In this document: in pieces, positions 8,112 through 17,334 of the stretch
How the letters are laid out: each line of letters begins with the position of its first letter
Numbering within the stretch: the first letter of the stretch is position 1
Source: an uncultured Bacteroides sp.
Lineage (GTDB): Bacteria > Bacteroidota > Bacteroidia > Bacteroidales > Bacteroidaceae
Length of the DNA stretch: 46,210 nt
Direction: 5' to 3'
Assembly (NCBI GenBank): GCA_900755095.1
Contig: CAAEFE010000082.1
Location: 1-46,210, forward strand
The notes under the pieces: generated by a model
What the model was told of the DNA's origin: nothing
The model's database searches: none
What the model saw: only the letters and a program-made list of their open reading frames with translations
Position numbers and translations under genes: made by a program

Positions 8112-8747
8112 ATGGCTAAAGAAAAGTTCTACGTAGTATGGGAAGGAGTGACGCCGGGAGTATATGCTTCCTGGACGGATTGCCAGCTCCAGATCAAGGG
8201 TTATGAAGGTGCAAAGTACAAATCGTTCGACACCCGCGAAGAGGCGGAACGTGCACTGGCCTCGTCACCTTACGCCTACATCGGCAAGAATGCGAAGAAA
8301 AAAACGGAAGCTGCCCGAACCGGTTCCGATACACTGCCTGCTTCCGTCATTGACAATAGTCTGGCAGTCGATGCTGCGTGCAGTGGCAATCCCGGTCCGA
8401 TGGAGTATCGGGGAGTACACGTGGCAAGCCGCCAGGAAATTTTTCATTTCGGCCCGATGAAAGGTACAAACAATATCGGAGAGTTTCTGGCCATCGTGCA
8501 CGGACTGGCGTTGCTGAAACAGAAAGGATTTGATATGCCCATTTATAGCGACAGCGTGAATGCCATCAGCTGGGTGCGACAGAAAAAATGCAAAACCAAA
8601 CTTCCGCGGAATGAAGAGACTGAAGAACTCTTCACAGTGATAGAACGGGCAGAGAAGTGGCTCAGGGAGAACACTTACACCACCCGTATTCTTAAATGGG
8701 AAACCAAAGTGTGGGGAGAGATTCCGGCAGACTTCGGCAGAAAATAA
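8112..8747 (+). CDS. Viroplasmin-RNase H fusion (RNase HI family)
   Basis: The product (211 residues from the ATG at 8112) joins an N-terminal caulimovirus-viroplasmin-like domain (KFYVVWEGVTPGVYASW through YKSFDTREEAERAL, about 4-50), which binds RNA-DNA hybrids, to a C-terminal RNase H fold (about 80-210). Catalytic acidic residues fit the pattern AVDAACSGNPG (first Asp), TNNIGEFLAIVHGL (Glu) and PIYSDSVNAISWV (second Asp). It would remove RNA from RNA-DNA hybrids. The reading frame is open back to 8040, but the promoter-like TACCTTCG/TATATTTG boxes lie at 8056-8071, so the ATG at 8112 is the better start. Confidence 0.88.
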   Translation: MAKEKFYVVWEGVTPGVYASWTDCQLQIKGYEGAKYKSFDTREEAERALASSPYAYIGKNAKKKTEAARTGSDTLPASVIDNSLAVDAACSGNPGPMEYRGVHVASRQEIFHFGPMKGTNNIGEFLAIVHGLALLKQKGFDMPIYSDSVNAISWVRQKKCKTKLPRNEETEELFTVIERAEKWLRENTYTTRILKWETKVWGEIPADFGRK

Positions 8748-8759
8748 TAGCCGGGAAGT

Positions 8760-9191
8760 CTATTCTGCGACTTGATCAGCAGTCTGTTCCTTCTTATGTT
8801 TAAACACAAAGCGGAGCATCAGAAAATTAGCGGGAACAGCCACAGCGAGCACACACAAGGGAGCTATCTCCTGATCTACATTCAGATACAGGAACAAATT
8901 GAACAATCCCATATGTATCAGATAGTTCACCAAATGGCTGCCTCCAAATCCCAAAGCCCTTTTCAAAGAAGGGTTGCTACGGAACGTGAAATAAGAAGTC
9001 AGAAAGAAATTACAGATAAAACTCGTCACATAGCCTATCGTGTAGGCAATATTCAAGTTGGTCATTTCGTATTCCTGCAACAGATAATAAACCCCATAAT
9101 GTATTCCGGCGGCCAACGTTCCCACCGTGCAATAACGAATAAACTGGTAGCGTTTACTCTTCGATTGAAATACTGATTTTACAATTTCCAT
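8760..9191 (-). CDS. GtrA-family membrane protein (first Gtr-like module)
   Basis: A 143-residue protein with four hydrophobic segments (about 21-40, 45-70, 85-105, 110-130), typical of GtrA/DPMS3. Signature pieces are FIRYCTVGTLAAGIHYGVYYLL and AYTIGYVTSFICNFFLTSYFTF. GtrA-type proteins are thought to help flip or stabilise polyprenyl-phosphate-linked sugars in the inner membrane. It is the last gene of the minus-strand operon running down from 14963, 44 bp after the GT87-like protein. In this operon a GT2 domain of the prenyl-phosphate-sugar-synthase type and two GT87-like proteins are also present, so a GtrA/GtrB/GtrC-style set is complete. Confidence 0.9.
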   Translation of the reverse strand: MEIVKSVFQSKSKRYQFIRYCTVGTLAAGIHYGVYYLLQEYEMTNLNIAYTIGYVTSFICNFFLTSYFTFRSNPSLKRALGFGGSHLVNYLIHMGLFNLFLYLNVDQEIAPLCVLAVAVPANFLMLRFVFKHKKEQTADQVAE

Positions 9192-9235
9192 TAGTAAGTA
9201 GTTTTAGTTTTATAGTTCAGATGTTTCATTTTCAT

Positions 9236-10396
9236 TCAGTCAGATGGACGCACGAAGTCCTGAGTCAGTTGTTCCCACACTATTTTCAGCCATATCAAGG
9301 TGCAAGGCAAAGCCTTTAAAGCATAAGGCTTCACATAATCCATCCTTATGAATCTTGGGAAAAGATCGGTAGTAGACAAAGAAGTCAGTAGAATACAGAA
9401 TATAAGTAGAAACAAGTTTAACCCCGGTGTAGTGGCCTGTGTAGGTGTCTTTACATACCAGATTCCAACAGCAATCATAGCAGTCAGATAGCCATAGGTT
9501 TCAGTGCCGGTGCTAAATAGCACCATAAACAAAAGTGCAGAGGATAGAAACAAGAATCTGAAAGATTCATTTCCGTATTGCCGGATGCGTAAATAAGGAA
9601 GGGCAAACAAAATCATTCCGGGAACGATTATCCATAAATCACTGAAGGAGGCTCCCGTTATCCGATGTAACATACCCAGCAAAGATATGTTTTGATTGAC
9701 GCTAAACTGATTCAGCCCATTCTTATAGACAAGCACATCGAACCATTCTTTATACGAATGAACGACATATTCCGGAGAAGCATAGAGCATCGGAAGCAGA
9801 AAAACGATCACTGCCCAAAAGACTAATCCGCTGGTGAGTTTCATTTTATGTTTCGAGAATAAAAAGAAAGCCAGTCCGACTATCCCATAAAGTTTGGTCA
9901 TAGTCCCTAATACAATCATCAAAGCAGCCCAAAAATCCTTTTCTTTCTCGATCAGCACATACGAGAATATAATCATAGCGGTAATACCTATGCTATATTG
10001 CTGAGACAAAACAGCTGTAAAAACGTCATTTACAGAAACTAATATAACAACAGCAAATTGCCACTTTTTCAAATCTAACTTGCTGATAGCATAATAAAGG
10101 AAACCACAATTCACCAGACACCAAAAGACCATCCCCAAGGGTCTGGGAAGAACCGCAAAAGGAGAAATCAATGCAGTGAAAGAAATACCATACAGAAAAA
10201 AATCTTTCTGTTCCTGAAGATATTCTACATATAAAGGAGAAGAAGATATCGCATGCCAAAAAGACTGGCTAAATATAACATAATTGCTATATGTCCCCTT
10301 CATCATCAATGATAAACTGCAAGCTAATCCTACTCCCATCCACAAGATGAATAGAAAGACGGGATTCTGCACATATCCTTTCAACCTCTCCAACAT
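9236..10396 (-). CDS. GT87/DUF2029-like membrane glycosyltransferase
   Basis: A 386-residue polytopic protein with about ten hydrophobic segments, resembling DUF2029/GT87, a GT-C class that uses polyprenyl-phosphate sugar donors. It is a close paralogue of the N-terminal half of the upstream 633-residue protein: both share the segment FWAALMIVLGT(M/L)TK(L/I)YGIVGLAFFLFSK at the same relative place, and similar N-terminal and SPEYVV/SPQYVF regions. Its ATG overlaps the end of that gene by 16 bp, so the pair looks like a tandem duplication with one copy carrying an extra GT2 domain. No catalytic assignment beyond family is possible. Confidence 0.85.
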   Translation of the reverse strand: MLERLKGYVQNPVFLFILWMGVGLACSLSLMMKGTYSNYVIFSQSFWHAISSSPLYVEYLQEQKDFFLYGISFTALISPFAVLPRPLGMVFWCLVNCGFLYYAISKLDLKKWQFAVVILVSVNDVFTAVLSQQYSIGITAMIIFSYVLIEKEKDFWAALMIVLGTMTKLYGIVGLAFFLFSKHKMKLTSGLVFWAVIVFLLPMLYASPEYVVHSYKEWFDVLVYKNGLNQFSVNQNISLLGMLHRITGASFSDLWIIVPGMILFALPYLRIRQYGNESFRFLFLSSALLFMVLFSTGTETYGYLTAMIAVGIWYVKTPTQATTPGLNLFLLIFCILLTSLSTTDLFPRFIRMDYVKPYALKALPCTLIWLKIVWEQLTQDFVRPSD

Positions 10397-12282
10397 ATCA
10401 TCAATAAGTTTTTTAGTTCATTTACAAATACCCCCTTTTTCATATCAGGCAACATCACTTCGCCTCTTAAGTCTACAGGAACCTCTTTGATGAAGGTGGT
10501 ATCATCAAGAGAAGCCTTATATATAAACTCCGTATCAAATAAGAACTGTTTAATACGAGTGGACGCAAGAAAAGCTTTTCCCTTACAGTTAAACCCCTTT
10601 AATCCCCCCTGCGTATCTGTGTGGGTCAGCCCTAACAGCATAAAGTTCAAGAAACGTGAAGCATGACTCGCCAACTTTCTACGGGTAGAAAGTTGTGAAT
10701 AATACGTATGATTACGATTTGCTACAACTACATCATACCCTTCCTCAAGATATTTAATCACCTGACAAACAGACTCAATCTTATATGGAAAATCATAATC
10801 TGTATAAAGAGCCAGCTCTGAATCAGAATGTGCTATACCATCACGAACAGCAGCTCCTTTCCCTTGATTTATCTTATTGTCTACAATGATAGTGTTGGGT
10901 AAGTTATTTGTCAAACGAAGTACAGCTTCTTCCGTAAATCCGCGTTTGGAACCATCATTTACTACGATAAAGCGAATATTGTACCCGTTCAGCATCCCTT
11001 CCAACTCTTTATGTTTCTCAATCAGTTGCTGCTCCCATCCTTCATGAGGATTATAACAGGGCAATATGACGTCAATCCGTTCATCATCTTTTTTATGTAG
11101 AAAAGGAGTTGGGGTTCTTGATGTATAGTCCTGAGTTAATTGTTCCCAGATGATTTTAAACCAGATAATAGCACATGGGAGAGCTTGAAGTGCAAATGAA
11201 GTTATGTATTCAGTCCTGAAATGTTTTGAAAAAAGAATACTGCTTGAAGACGCTGCCGTCAACACAAAACAGAATAGCAATAAGCATGTATTCAGCACAA
11301 ACGATTTTTTATACGTTGGCGTACTTACATACCATATACCCACACCAATTAGAGCACCCACATATCCACATTCTTCCGTCCCCGTACTAAACAAGACCAT
11401 AAATAACAGAACTGATGCCAAAAACGAAAGCCGAAAATTTCTATTCTCATATTGTCCAATACGCAAATAAGGCAATAAGAATAAAACAATTCCAGGAATT
11501 ATCAGCCACATATCGCTATATTCAACAGCATGAGTAATCTTTCGAACCATTCCTAATAAAGAGATATTCTGATAAAAGCTCAACTCATTAACATCATTCT
11601 TAACTTCAAGAATACTAACCCATTCTTTATAAGAATCAAATACATATTGTGGAGAAGTATAAAACATTGGAACTACAAATAGAACGAATGCCCAAAATAG
11701 AATTCCCCACAGAAAATATAATTTTCTTTTAGAGAAAAGGAAAAAAGCTAACCCCACAATCCCATAAATTTTGGTTAATGTGCCTAACACAATCATCAAT
11801 GCAGCCCAAAAATCTTTTTTTCTCTCGACAAGAATAAAAGTAAAAAGAATGAAAGCGGCTACTGCTGCATTATACTGCTGAGTCACAACAGATAAATATA
11901 AGCCATTATATGACAACCAAATAATAATGGCTGTTTTCCATTTTTCAAACTCTAACTTTTTTATAGCAAAGTACAATAAAAGAGCATTACACAAACTCCA
12001 CAAAGCAGAACCCACCATTGTTGGCATGATTGAAAAGGGAGCAATCAATAAAGTAAAAGGAATGCCATATAGAAATAAATCAAAATATTCTTTAGGATAT
12101 TCTACATATAAAGGCGTTTGCTCCAAAGCATGAAAAAATGAACGGGAAAATATCAAGTAGTTATTTGCAAGTCCTTCTGTCCAGCTTACCCAAAATCCCC
12201 AGATAGCCACCCCAAACCACAAAATTGCTAATACAATAGGATTTTGCACTAACCTTAGTATAAATCTTATTATATCTTTCAT
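10381..12282 (-). CDS. GT87-like membrane transferase fused to a GT2 polyprenyl-phosphate-sugar synthase-like domain
   Basis: The 633-residue protein has two parts. Residues 1 to about 390 are a polytopic GT87/DUF2029-like GT-C domain. Residues about 403-633 are a soluble GT2 domain: DVILPCYNPHEGW at the start, VVNDGSK, NQGKGAAVRDGI, the DxD-like YTDYDFPY, then DTQGGLKGFN and FDTEFIYKA, features of DPM1/ALG5-type enzymes that load a sugar onto a prenyl phosphate. One polypeptide may thus make the lipid-linked donor and use it. Its ATG overlaps the deacetylase stop by 4 bp. A homologue without the GT2 part follows directly. Confidence 0.85.
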   Translation of the reverse strand: MKDIIRFILRLVQNPIVLAILWFGVAIWGFWVSWTEGLANNYLIFSRSFFHALEQTPLYVEYPKEYFDLFLYGIPFTLLIAPFSIMPTMVGSALWSLCNALLLYFAIKKLEFEKWKTAIIIWLSYNGLYLSVVTQQYNAAVAAFILFTFILVERKKDFWAALMIVLGTLTKIYGIVGLAFFLFSKRKLYFLWGILFWAFVLFVVPMFYTSPQYVFDSYKEWVSILEVKNDVNELSFYQNISLLGMVRKITHAVEYSDMWLIIPGIVLFLLPYLRIGQYENRNFRLSFLASVLLFMVLFSTGTEECGYVGALIGVGIWYVSTPTYKKSFVLNTCLLLFCFVLTAASSSSILFSKHFRTEYITSFALQALPCAIIWFKIIWEQLTQDYTSRTPTPFLHKKDDERIDVILPCYNPHEGWEQQLIEKHKELEGMLNGYNIRFIVVNDGSKRGFTEEAVLRLTNNLPNTIIVDNKINQGKGAAVRDGIAHSDSELALYTDYDFPYKIESVCQVIKYLEEGYDVVVANRNHTYYSQLSTRRKLASHASRFLNFMLLGLTHTDTQGGLKGFNCKGKAFLASTRIKQFLFDTEFIYKASLDDTTFIKEVPVDLRGEVMLPDMKKGVFVNELKNLLMICWRG

Positions 12283-13067
12283 TTCATTATATCCTTGTTT
12301 AGTTTTATATAATCTATAAAACGACCAAAACTAACATTCTTTTTCCTAAAATATAGGATGAAGGCATCCAGCCTTTTTTCCATTCCTTCTCCTGCATGAT
12401 TTCGTATAATAAATGGCAGTTTCCATTCCGGATGTTCATTTAACGAATAAAATTCCCACGGATGAAAGTATGTCACGAAATATCCATCATGCCGATGAGC
12501 GTATTTACACAGCCAACGATAAAGTGAAGCAGGCAAATTATGACATGAAAGCCAAAATAAAGGAAAACGCAGCAAAGGAGTAACTGATGCCGGCATTTGC
12601 ATCACACGGTCTTTTATAAAAGGAGTACGGGGAGTAGAGAGCCGCATATATCTTCCCGGGATAAATGTCGGATTCAAGGAAGAATTATATATATACCCCG
12701 CCTCATATACAGCTTTTTCCGACACAGGCATCATGCGTGCCTGCCGATAGCCATAAACTTTGGTTCCGGTGATTTCCTCCAACTGATCTTTCGACCTTTT
12801 CAGATCTTCCACTTTAAAGGTCCAATGATAGAAACCATGAGAAGCAATCTCGTGACCTCCCTCCTGAATGCGCTTTATTATATCAGGAGCATGAAGAGCA
12901 AAATTTGCCGTACAGAAAAAGGTCGCTTTTACCTGATTCCGTTCCAAGCAATCCAAAATTCGGGTAGTCCCCTCTACAGAAACTTTAATTTGCTCTTCCA
13001 TTGATATGTCCACCTGATGTTCTTTGGGCACATCAAATTCCTCAATGTCAAAACTTAATAAAATCAT
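12279..13067 (-). CDS. Polysaccharide deacetylase (NodB-homology) family protein
   Basis: A 262-residue protein of the carbohydrate-esterase-4 family. Motifs appear in order: FDIEEFD (6-12; the Asp is the likely base), KATFFCTANFA, GGHEIASHGFYHW (the metal-binding His pair), YGYRQARM, and YFHPWEFYS near the C-terminus. The form matches the PuuE/DUF3473-like subgroup found in exopolysaccharide loci rather than peptidoglycan deacetylases. It has no signal peptide, so it likely acts in the cytoplasm on a lipid-linked sugar, for example removing an N-acetyl group. It sits between the MsbA-like exporter (60 bp away) and the GT87-GT2 fusion (4-bp overlap). Confidence 0.88.
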   Translation of the reverse strand: MILLSFDIEEFDVPKEHQVDISMEEQIKVSVEGTTRILDCLERNQVKATFFCTANFALHAPDIIKRIQEGGHEIASHGFYHWTFKVEDLKRSKDQLEEITGTKVYGYRQARMMPVSEKAVYEAGYIYNSSLNPTFIPGRYMRLSTPRTPFIKDRVMQMPASVTPLLRFPLFWLSCHNLPASLYRWLCKYAHRHDGYFVTYFHPWEFYSLNEHPEWKLPFIIRNHAGEGMEKRLDAFILYFRKKNVSFGRFIDYIKLNKDIMK

Positions 13068-13127
13068 TCCAATATCAGTCTAGTTTACGTTTGTTGCTGT
13101 GAGTTGCTGCAAATATGCAGCCACAGC

Positions 13128-14963
13128 CTATAATGCTTGCATATCGTTTAGTCTTTTATAATAACCGTCTAATTCCAATAATTCTTCATGACGTCCACGC
13201 TCTACGATTTCCCCTTCATAGAGCACACAAATCTCATCCGCATTTTTGATAGTAGAAAGACGGTGAGCAATTGCAATCGTGGTACGCGTCTTCATCAATC
13301 TCTCCAATGCTTCTTGTACCAAACGTTCCGATTCAGTATCCAGTGCAGAAGTAGCCTCATCCAGAATCAGGATGGGAGGATTCTTCAGAATAGCACGGGC
13401 GATGCTGACACGCTGTCTCTGTCCACCGGAAAGTTTGCCGCCACGGTCACCGATATTTGTATTATATCCTTCCGGCTTTTCCATAATAAAATCATGGGCA
13501 TTGGCAATCTTAGCGGCCTCTATGACTTGTTCCATAGTTGCATTTTCTACGCCAAAAGCAATATTATTGAAAAATGTATCATTAAAAAGAATGGCTTCTT
13601 GATTTACATTGCCAATCAAACTGCGCAAATCGGCAATACGTACATCTTTAATACTTGTACCATCGATGGTGATATCTCCTCCTTGCACATCATGATAACG
13701 TGGCAATAAATCTACGAGCGTCGATTTTCCTGAGCCTGACTGTCCTACCAAAGCAACTGTCTTTCCCTTTGGCACTGTTAAGTTCACATGTTTCAACACT
13801 TCTCTTTTACCATCATAGCTAAAGCTTATATCTTTAAACTCAATCCGATCATTCATTCCAGTCAATGGTTTCGGATTAGGAATTTCTTTAATATTATTTT
13901 CAGCCTTCAATATTTTGTCCACACGTTCCATAGAAGCAAGCCCCTTGGGGATATTGTAACCAGCCTTGGCAAAGTCTTTCAACGGATTTATCACGCTATA
14001 CAAAATAACCATATAAAATATAAACGTTGGTGCAGTCAATGACGAATTATGCCCTAAAATCAAAGCACCACCAAACCATAATACAGATACAATCAAAATT
14101 GTTCCCAAGAACTCACTCATCGGATGAGCCAAAGCTTGTCGCATAGCCACTTTATTGACTGCATCACGGAGTTCATTACTACACCTCGTAAAACGATCTA
14201 TCATTCTGTCTTCTGCAATAAACGCTTTGATAATACGCAAACCACCCAATGTTTCTTCCAACTGAGACATTGTATCACTCCACTTACCTTGTGCCTCCAG
14301 TGATTGACGCTTTAGTTTTCTTCCGACTTTACCCATCAGCCAGCCCATAGCCGGTAATACCAAAACGGTGAAAAGAGTTAACTTCCAGCTGGTAGCAATC
14401 AATGTTATAAAATACAATATAATCATGATAGGGCTCTTTATCAGCATGTCCAATGAGCTGGTAATAGAGTTTTCCACCTCTCCCACATCACCACTCATAC
14501 GAGCTATAATATCTCCTTTTCTCTCCTCTGAGAAAAAACCCATCGGCAAACGCATTACCTTCGCATATACCATGATACGGATATCCCTGACAACTCCTGT
14601 ACGTAATGGAATCATCACAGCTGAAGATGCAAAATAACAGGAAGTTTTAAATAAAGTCATCAAAGCCAAAAACAGTCCCAGAAAAATCAAAGCAGTAGTA
14701 GGACCATTATCCTGAATCATTTGGGAAACATAATAATAGAAATTATTTATCGCAACATCTTTAAAACCGGCAGTTCCCCATTCCATATACTCATATACCT
14801 TATTATTCTCTCCTGTTTTAAACAAAATATCCAGAATCGGAATTAACAAAGTAAATGAAAACACATTGAATACAGCTGACAAGATATTCAGCAAAATAGC
14901 CCATCCGATATACTTCTTATATGGCGACACAAAACGTCGCATCAGTTGCAAAAATTCCTTCAT
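13128..14963 (-). CDS. MsbA-like ABC lipid exporter (membrane and ATPase domains fused)
   Basis: A 611-residue half-transporter that would act as a homodimer in the inner membrane. Residues 1 to about 345 form the six-helix membrane domain; about 372-605 form the nucleotide-binding domain with Walker A GQSGSGKST (407-415), Q-loop NVNQEAILF, signature LSGGQRQR (511-518), Walker B ILILDEATSALD (531-542) and the switch histidine in IAHRLS. MsbA-type proteins flip lipid A-core or lipid-linked oligosaccharides. It heads the operon with deacetylase and Gtr-like genes. No Wzx appears in the window, so it is the only obvious lipid-linked-glycan exporter seen. Confidence 0.92.
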   Translation of the reverse strand: MKEFLQLMRRFVSPYKKYIGWAILLNILSAVFNVFSFTLLIPILDILFKTGENNKVYEYMEWGTAGFKDVAINNFYYYVSQMIQDNGPTTALIFLGLFLALMTLFKTSCYFASSAVMIPLRTGVVRDIRIMVYAKVMRLPMGFFSEERKGDIIARMSGDVGEVENSITSSLDMLIKSPIMIILYFITLIATSWKLTLFTVLVLPAMGWLMGKVGRKLKRQSLEAQGKWSDTMSQLEETLGGLRIIKAFIAEDRMIDRFTRCSNELRDAVNKVAMRQALAHPMSEFLGTILIVSVLWFGGALILGHNSSLTAPTFIFYMVILYSVINPLKDFAKAGYNIPKGLASMERVDKILKAENNIKEIPNPKPLTGMNDRIEFKDISFSYDGKREVLKHVNLTVPKGKTVALVGQSGSGKSTLVDLLPRYHDVQGGDITIDGTSIKDVRIADLRSLIGNVNQEAILFNDTFFNNIAFGVENATMEQVIEAAKIANAHDFIMEKPEGYNTNIGDRGGKLSGGQRQRVSIARAILKNPPILILDEATSALDTESERLVQEALERLMKTRTTIAIAHRLSTIKNADEICVLYEGEIVERGRHEELLELDGYYKRLNDMQAL

Positions 14964-14990
14964 TATTTGAAATAAAATAAGTTAAGGCTG

Positions 14991-14998
14991 CAAAGATA
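14991..14998 (-). promoter_or_regulatory. Putative -7 box for the MsbA-like operon
   Basis: TATCTTTG on the minus strand (14991-14998) matches the Bacteroides -7 consensus, 28 bp upstream of the exporter ATG. The expected -33 element is weak (TTAG within an AACTG/CAGTT inverted repeat at about 15005-15019), so the call is tentative. Confidence 0.45.
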
Positions 14999-15098
14999 CA
15001 ATAAAACTGTCTAACAGTTGAAGGTTTCTTTTAATAATTAATACGAATTATATAATAGCCACCTTCTTGACCATTTATTCGTCTATTTCACTCCAACA

Positions 15099-17189
15099 CT
15101 ACTCATTATCAAAAGATATGGGCACCACATGATAATAAACCCCATGAGATCTCCGGTACGATTTCACTCCCAGCTTTTGCAGAATACGCCCCAAATAAGA
15201 TACTTGCCGAGGTGAAAACTTCATCTTACTAGCCTTCTGTATTCGTTGTAGCAAATCCGCAGCAAGCAACCATTCTCCTGCCTCTTCGTCGGTCGCCGCC
15301 CGATAATATACCTGAAACAATTGCTCGATCGCGGGAGATTGCTCAAACTCCTGATTAGACTCCGTCATAATAGCTTCCTCTTCTGCATCAAACCAATACC
15401 GTTCATTTTTATAAAGTGCCGTCATTGCTTGTGCATAAAGCTGCTCATAATCAATGGGACGCACCACATCAATCACTCCCGTCACTTCGACGCCGATAAA
15501 ACGGCGACTACCGGAAGTGTCTGTCAGTAAGTCTTTATGATTACTCGTCCCGATAAAAGAAGCATACCGCCGAAGTGATTCCACAGCTGACGCATTCGGG
15601 CGACGGGTATTAACAACCGGTTTTTGCAAAATATGTTTAAGGAATGATTGCTGATTGACACCTATCTGATCAAACTCATCCATATTGATGAGAAGAAAAC
15701 GATTCAGATACAACTCGGCGTCCCTTTTACGGCTAAAGTCAATGCTGTCCGTATAATACGCCTGCAAACAAGGAGGCAGAATCAGACGGCAAAAGGTGGA
15801 CTTACGATAAGCCTGCGGACCGATTAAAATAGGTGAAGTACTGTTCGCATGATTTTTGTCAACTCCACGCCAGTGCGCCACTGTACTGAGAAACCAACGA
15901 CGAAAAAGTTGTCCCCAATGAGGATTATCACAAGGAACTCTTTCAGCCAGGTCACGGATGTGGTCTTTACCGTCCCAATGGGGAAGATCATAAAGAAATT
16001 CCTCGACAGGGTGATAAACGGGAACATGATCGGAATTCAGATATCGGACCACATCCTTATCCCAAAGTTTGATGCCCTCATACATCGCATTCATCGTAAT
16101 ACTTGCCATCACCCGTTTGTCTATGGGGCGAAAATAAAAGTTGAAACTGTTCCGCTCACGGTATTCCACGCTCGAAGTCAGCATATTGAAACGAAACTCA
16201 TAGCGGCGTTTCATAAACTCATCTGTCTGCATGACAAACAATTGCTCCGGCAGCAAACTACTTTTATCGGCAAAACCCTCGCACGTACCATACACGTTCT
16301 TCACCGTCTCGCGAATCAGGAATTCATCTTTCGGTAAACGATAATGAGCACGTGCCCATCGCACGGTGTCTTCCTGTGGAATACCGGCACGAAAACACTG
16401 CTCAGCCAGACAAACAAGCAATGAGTGTATATCATCGCCTGGGCGGTATCCTTTTTGCTCGGCAAATGCTCGGGCAAATGCTGCTTCAAAAAGAACAGAA
16501 AGTGCTTCGTAACTATCATATCCGGGAACAAGCCGCTGTAAAGGAGAAGCCTGCGCCTGTACCTGCTCTCGATAGGTGGTTTCCCCCGGCAAAGATGCTG
16601 GCTGTTTCAGATAAACAGGCATGGCTTCGGGATTAAAATACAGCTCCGGGTCGAAAGTTAATCGGCAATACTGTTCCAGCGAAGGCTCTCTTAATTCGAT
16701 ATCAAACGGAAGTTGGGGCTGGTAATATTTCACAGCCAGACGATAAGCATGCGCATGAAAGACTTCCGCCTGTTCGCGATTATCAGGCAGACGGTTGTCG
16801 GGATACGTAAAACGAACCCATATCTTTACAGACTTTCCTGAAGAACCGATAAAAGCAAGATACGTCTGAGGCAGTTCCTTCACACACTCCTTCACCTCAT
16901 CAGCTTCCATACGTCCGGATAACCCGTTGACCTGAAGCATAACGATTCCATTATATTCGGCCATCGCCATCACCCCGTTTTTTCTGACAAAAGCTGCCGC
17001 CGGAAGTATCTTCGGGACCCTCTCTATATAATCATTTTTATCACCGGGAAGTATATAAGGCAGGACTTCTCTCATATTAGAGACCAGTTGTGCTTTAGTT
17101 TCCTTTTTCATCTGCTCTACGAGCTGTTCAATCTTCAACGTACGCATCGTATTTACTTTGCCATCGTCTCTCACTTGTGTTATTCTCAT
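15099..17189 (-). CDS. VirE/BT4734-like protein (helicase-primase-type ATPase)
   Basis: From the ATG at 17189 the product is 696 residues. The N-terminal part (about 1-200) resembles the BT4734-like domain, with GKSVKIWVRFTYPD and FHAHAYRLAVKYYQPQLPFDIEL, which is related to primase-type folds. The C-terminal part (about 380-600) is VirE-like, with a Walker-A-type loop GPQAYRKST (lysine about 463) and a Walker-B-like LLINMDEFD. Such genes are common in Bacteroides beside HU-like genes near glycan loci and resemble phage or plasmid replication ATPases; their role is unknown. The frame is open to an ATG at 17261, but the promoter box at 17244-17251 lies inside that extension, so 17189 is the better start. 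Confidence 0.85.
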   Translation of the reverse strand: MRITQVRDDGKVNTMRTLKIEQLVEQMKKETKAQLVSNMREVLPYILPGDKNDYIERVPKILPAAAFVRKNGVMAMAEYNGIVMLQVNGLSGRMEADEVKECVKELPQTYLAFIGSSGKSVKIWVRFTYPDNRLPDNREQAEVFHAHAYRLAVKYYQPQLPFDIELREPSLEQYCRLTFDPELYFNPEAMPVYLKQPASLPGETTYREQVQAQASPLQRLVPGYDSYEALSVLFEAAFARAFAEQKGYRPGDDIHSLLVCLAEQCFRAGIPQEDTVRWARAHYRLPKDEFLIRETVKNVYGTCEGFADKSSLLPEQLFVMQTDEFMKRRYEFRFNMLTSSVEYRERNSFNFYFRPIDKRVMASITMNAMYEGIKLWDKDVVRYLNSDHVPVYHPVEEFLYDLPHWDGKDHIRDLAERVPCDNPHWGQLFRRWFLSTVAHWRGVDKNHANSTSPILIGPQAYRKSTFCRLILPPCLQAYYTDSIDFSRKRDAELYLNRFLLINMDEFDQIGVNQQSFLKHILQKPVVNTRRPNASAVESLRRYASFIGTSNHKDLLTDTSGSRRFIGVEVTGVIDVVRPIDYEQLYAQAMTALYKNERYWFDAEEEAIMTESNQEFEQSPAIEQLFQVYYRAATDEEAGEWLLAADLLQRIQKASKMKFSPRQVSYLGRILQKLGVKSYRRSHGVYYHVVPISFDNE

Positions 17190-17243
17190 TTTTTCTTTCG
17201 CTGTTTGTCCTGCTTGCGTGTGTAGGGCAATATATATTTTGCA

Positions 17244-17274
17244 CAAAAGTACTGTAAACATTCTATGTAAACAA
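17244..17274 (-). promoter_or_regulatory. Putative promoter of the VirE-like gene with a tandem operator-like repeat
   Basis: On the minus strand TACTTTTG (17244-17251) is a TAnnTTTG box and TTG (17272-17274) lies exactly 20 bp upstream. Between and overlapping them, the 8-mer TGTTTACA occurs twice (17253-17260 and 17266-17273, 13-bp period), a plausible pair of half sites for a regulator. The predicted start near 17237 leaves about 48 nt before the ATG at 17189. Confidence 0.6.
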
Positions 17275-17334
17275 GTTTCTGATCATAAGTTTCATTCCCA
17301 TCTCCTCTCCCTCTACTAGAAAAGAAAAAATATA

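Noticed and set aside
17190..17261. Extended N-terminus of the VirE-like protein
   Set aside because: The extension overlaps a well-spaced promoter, so a transcript from it could not encode the upstream methionine.
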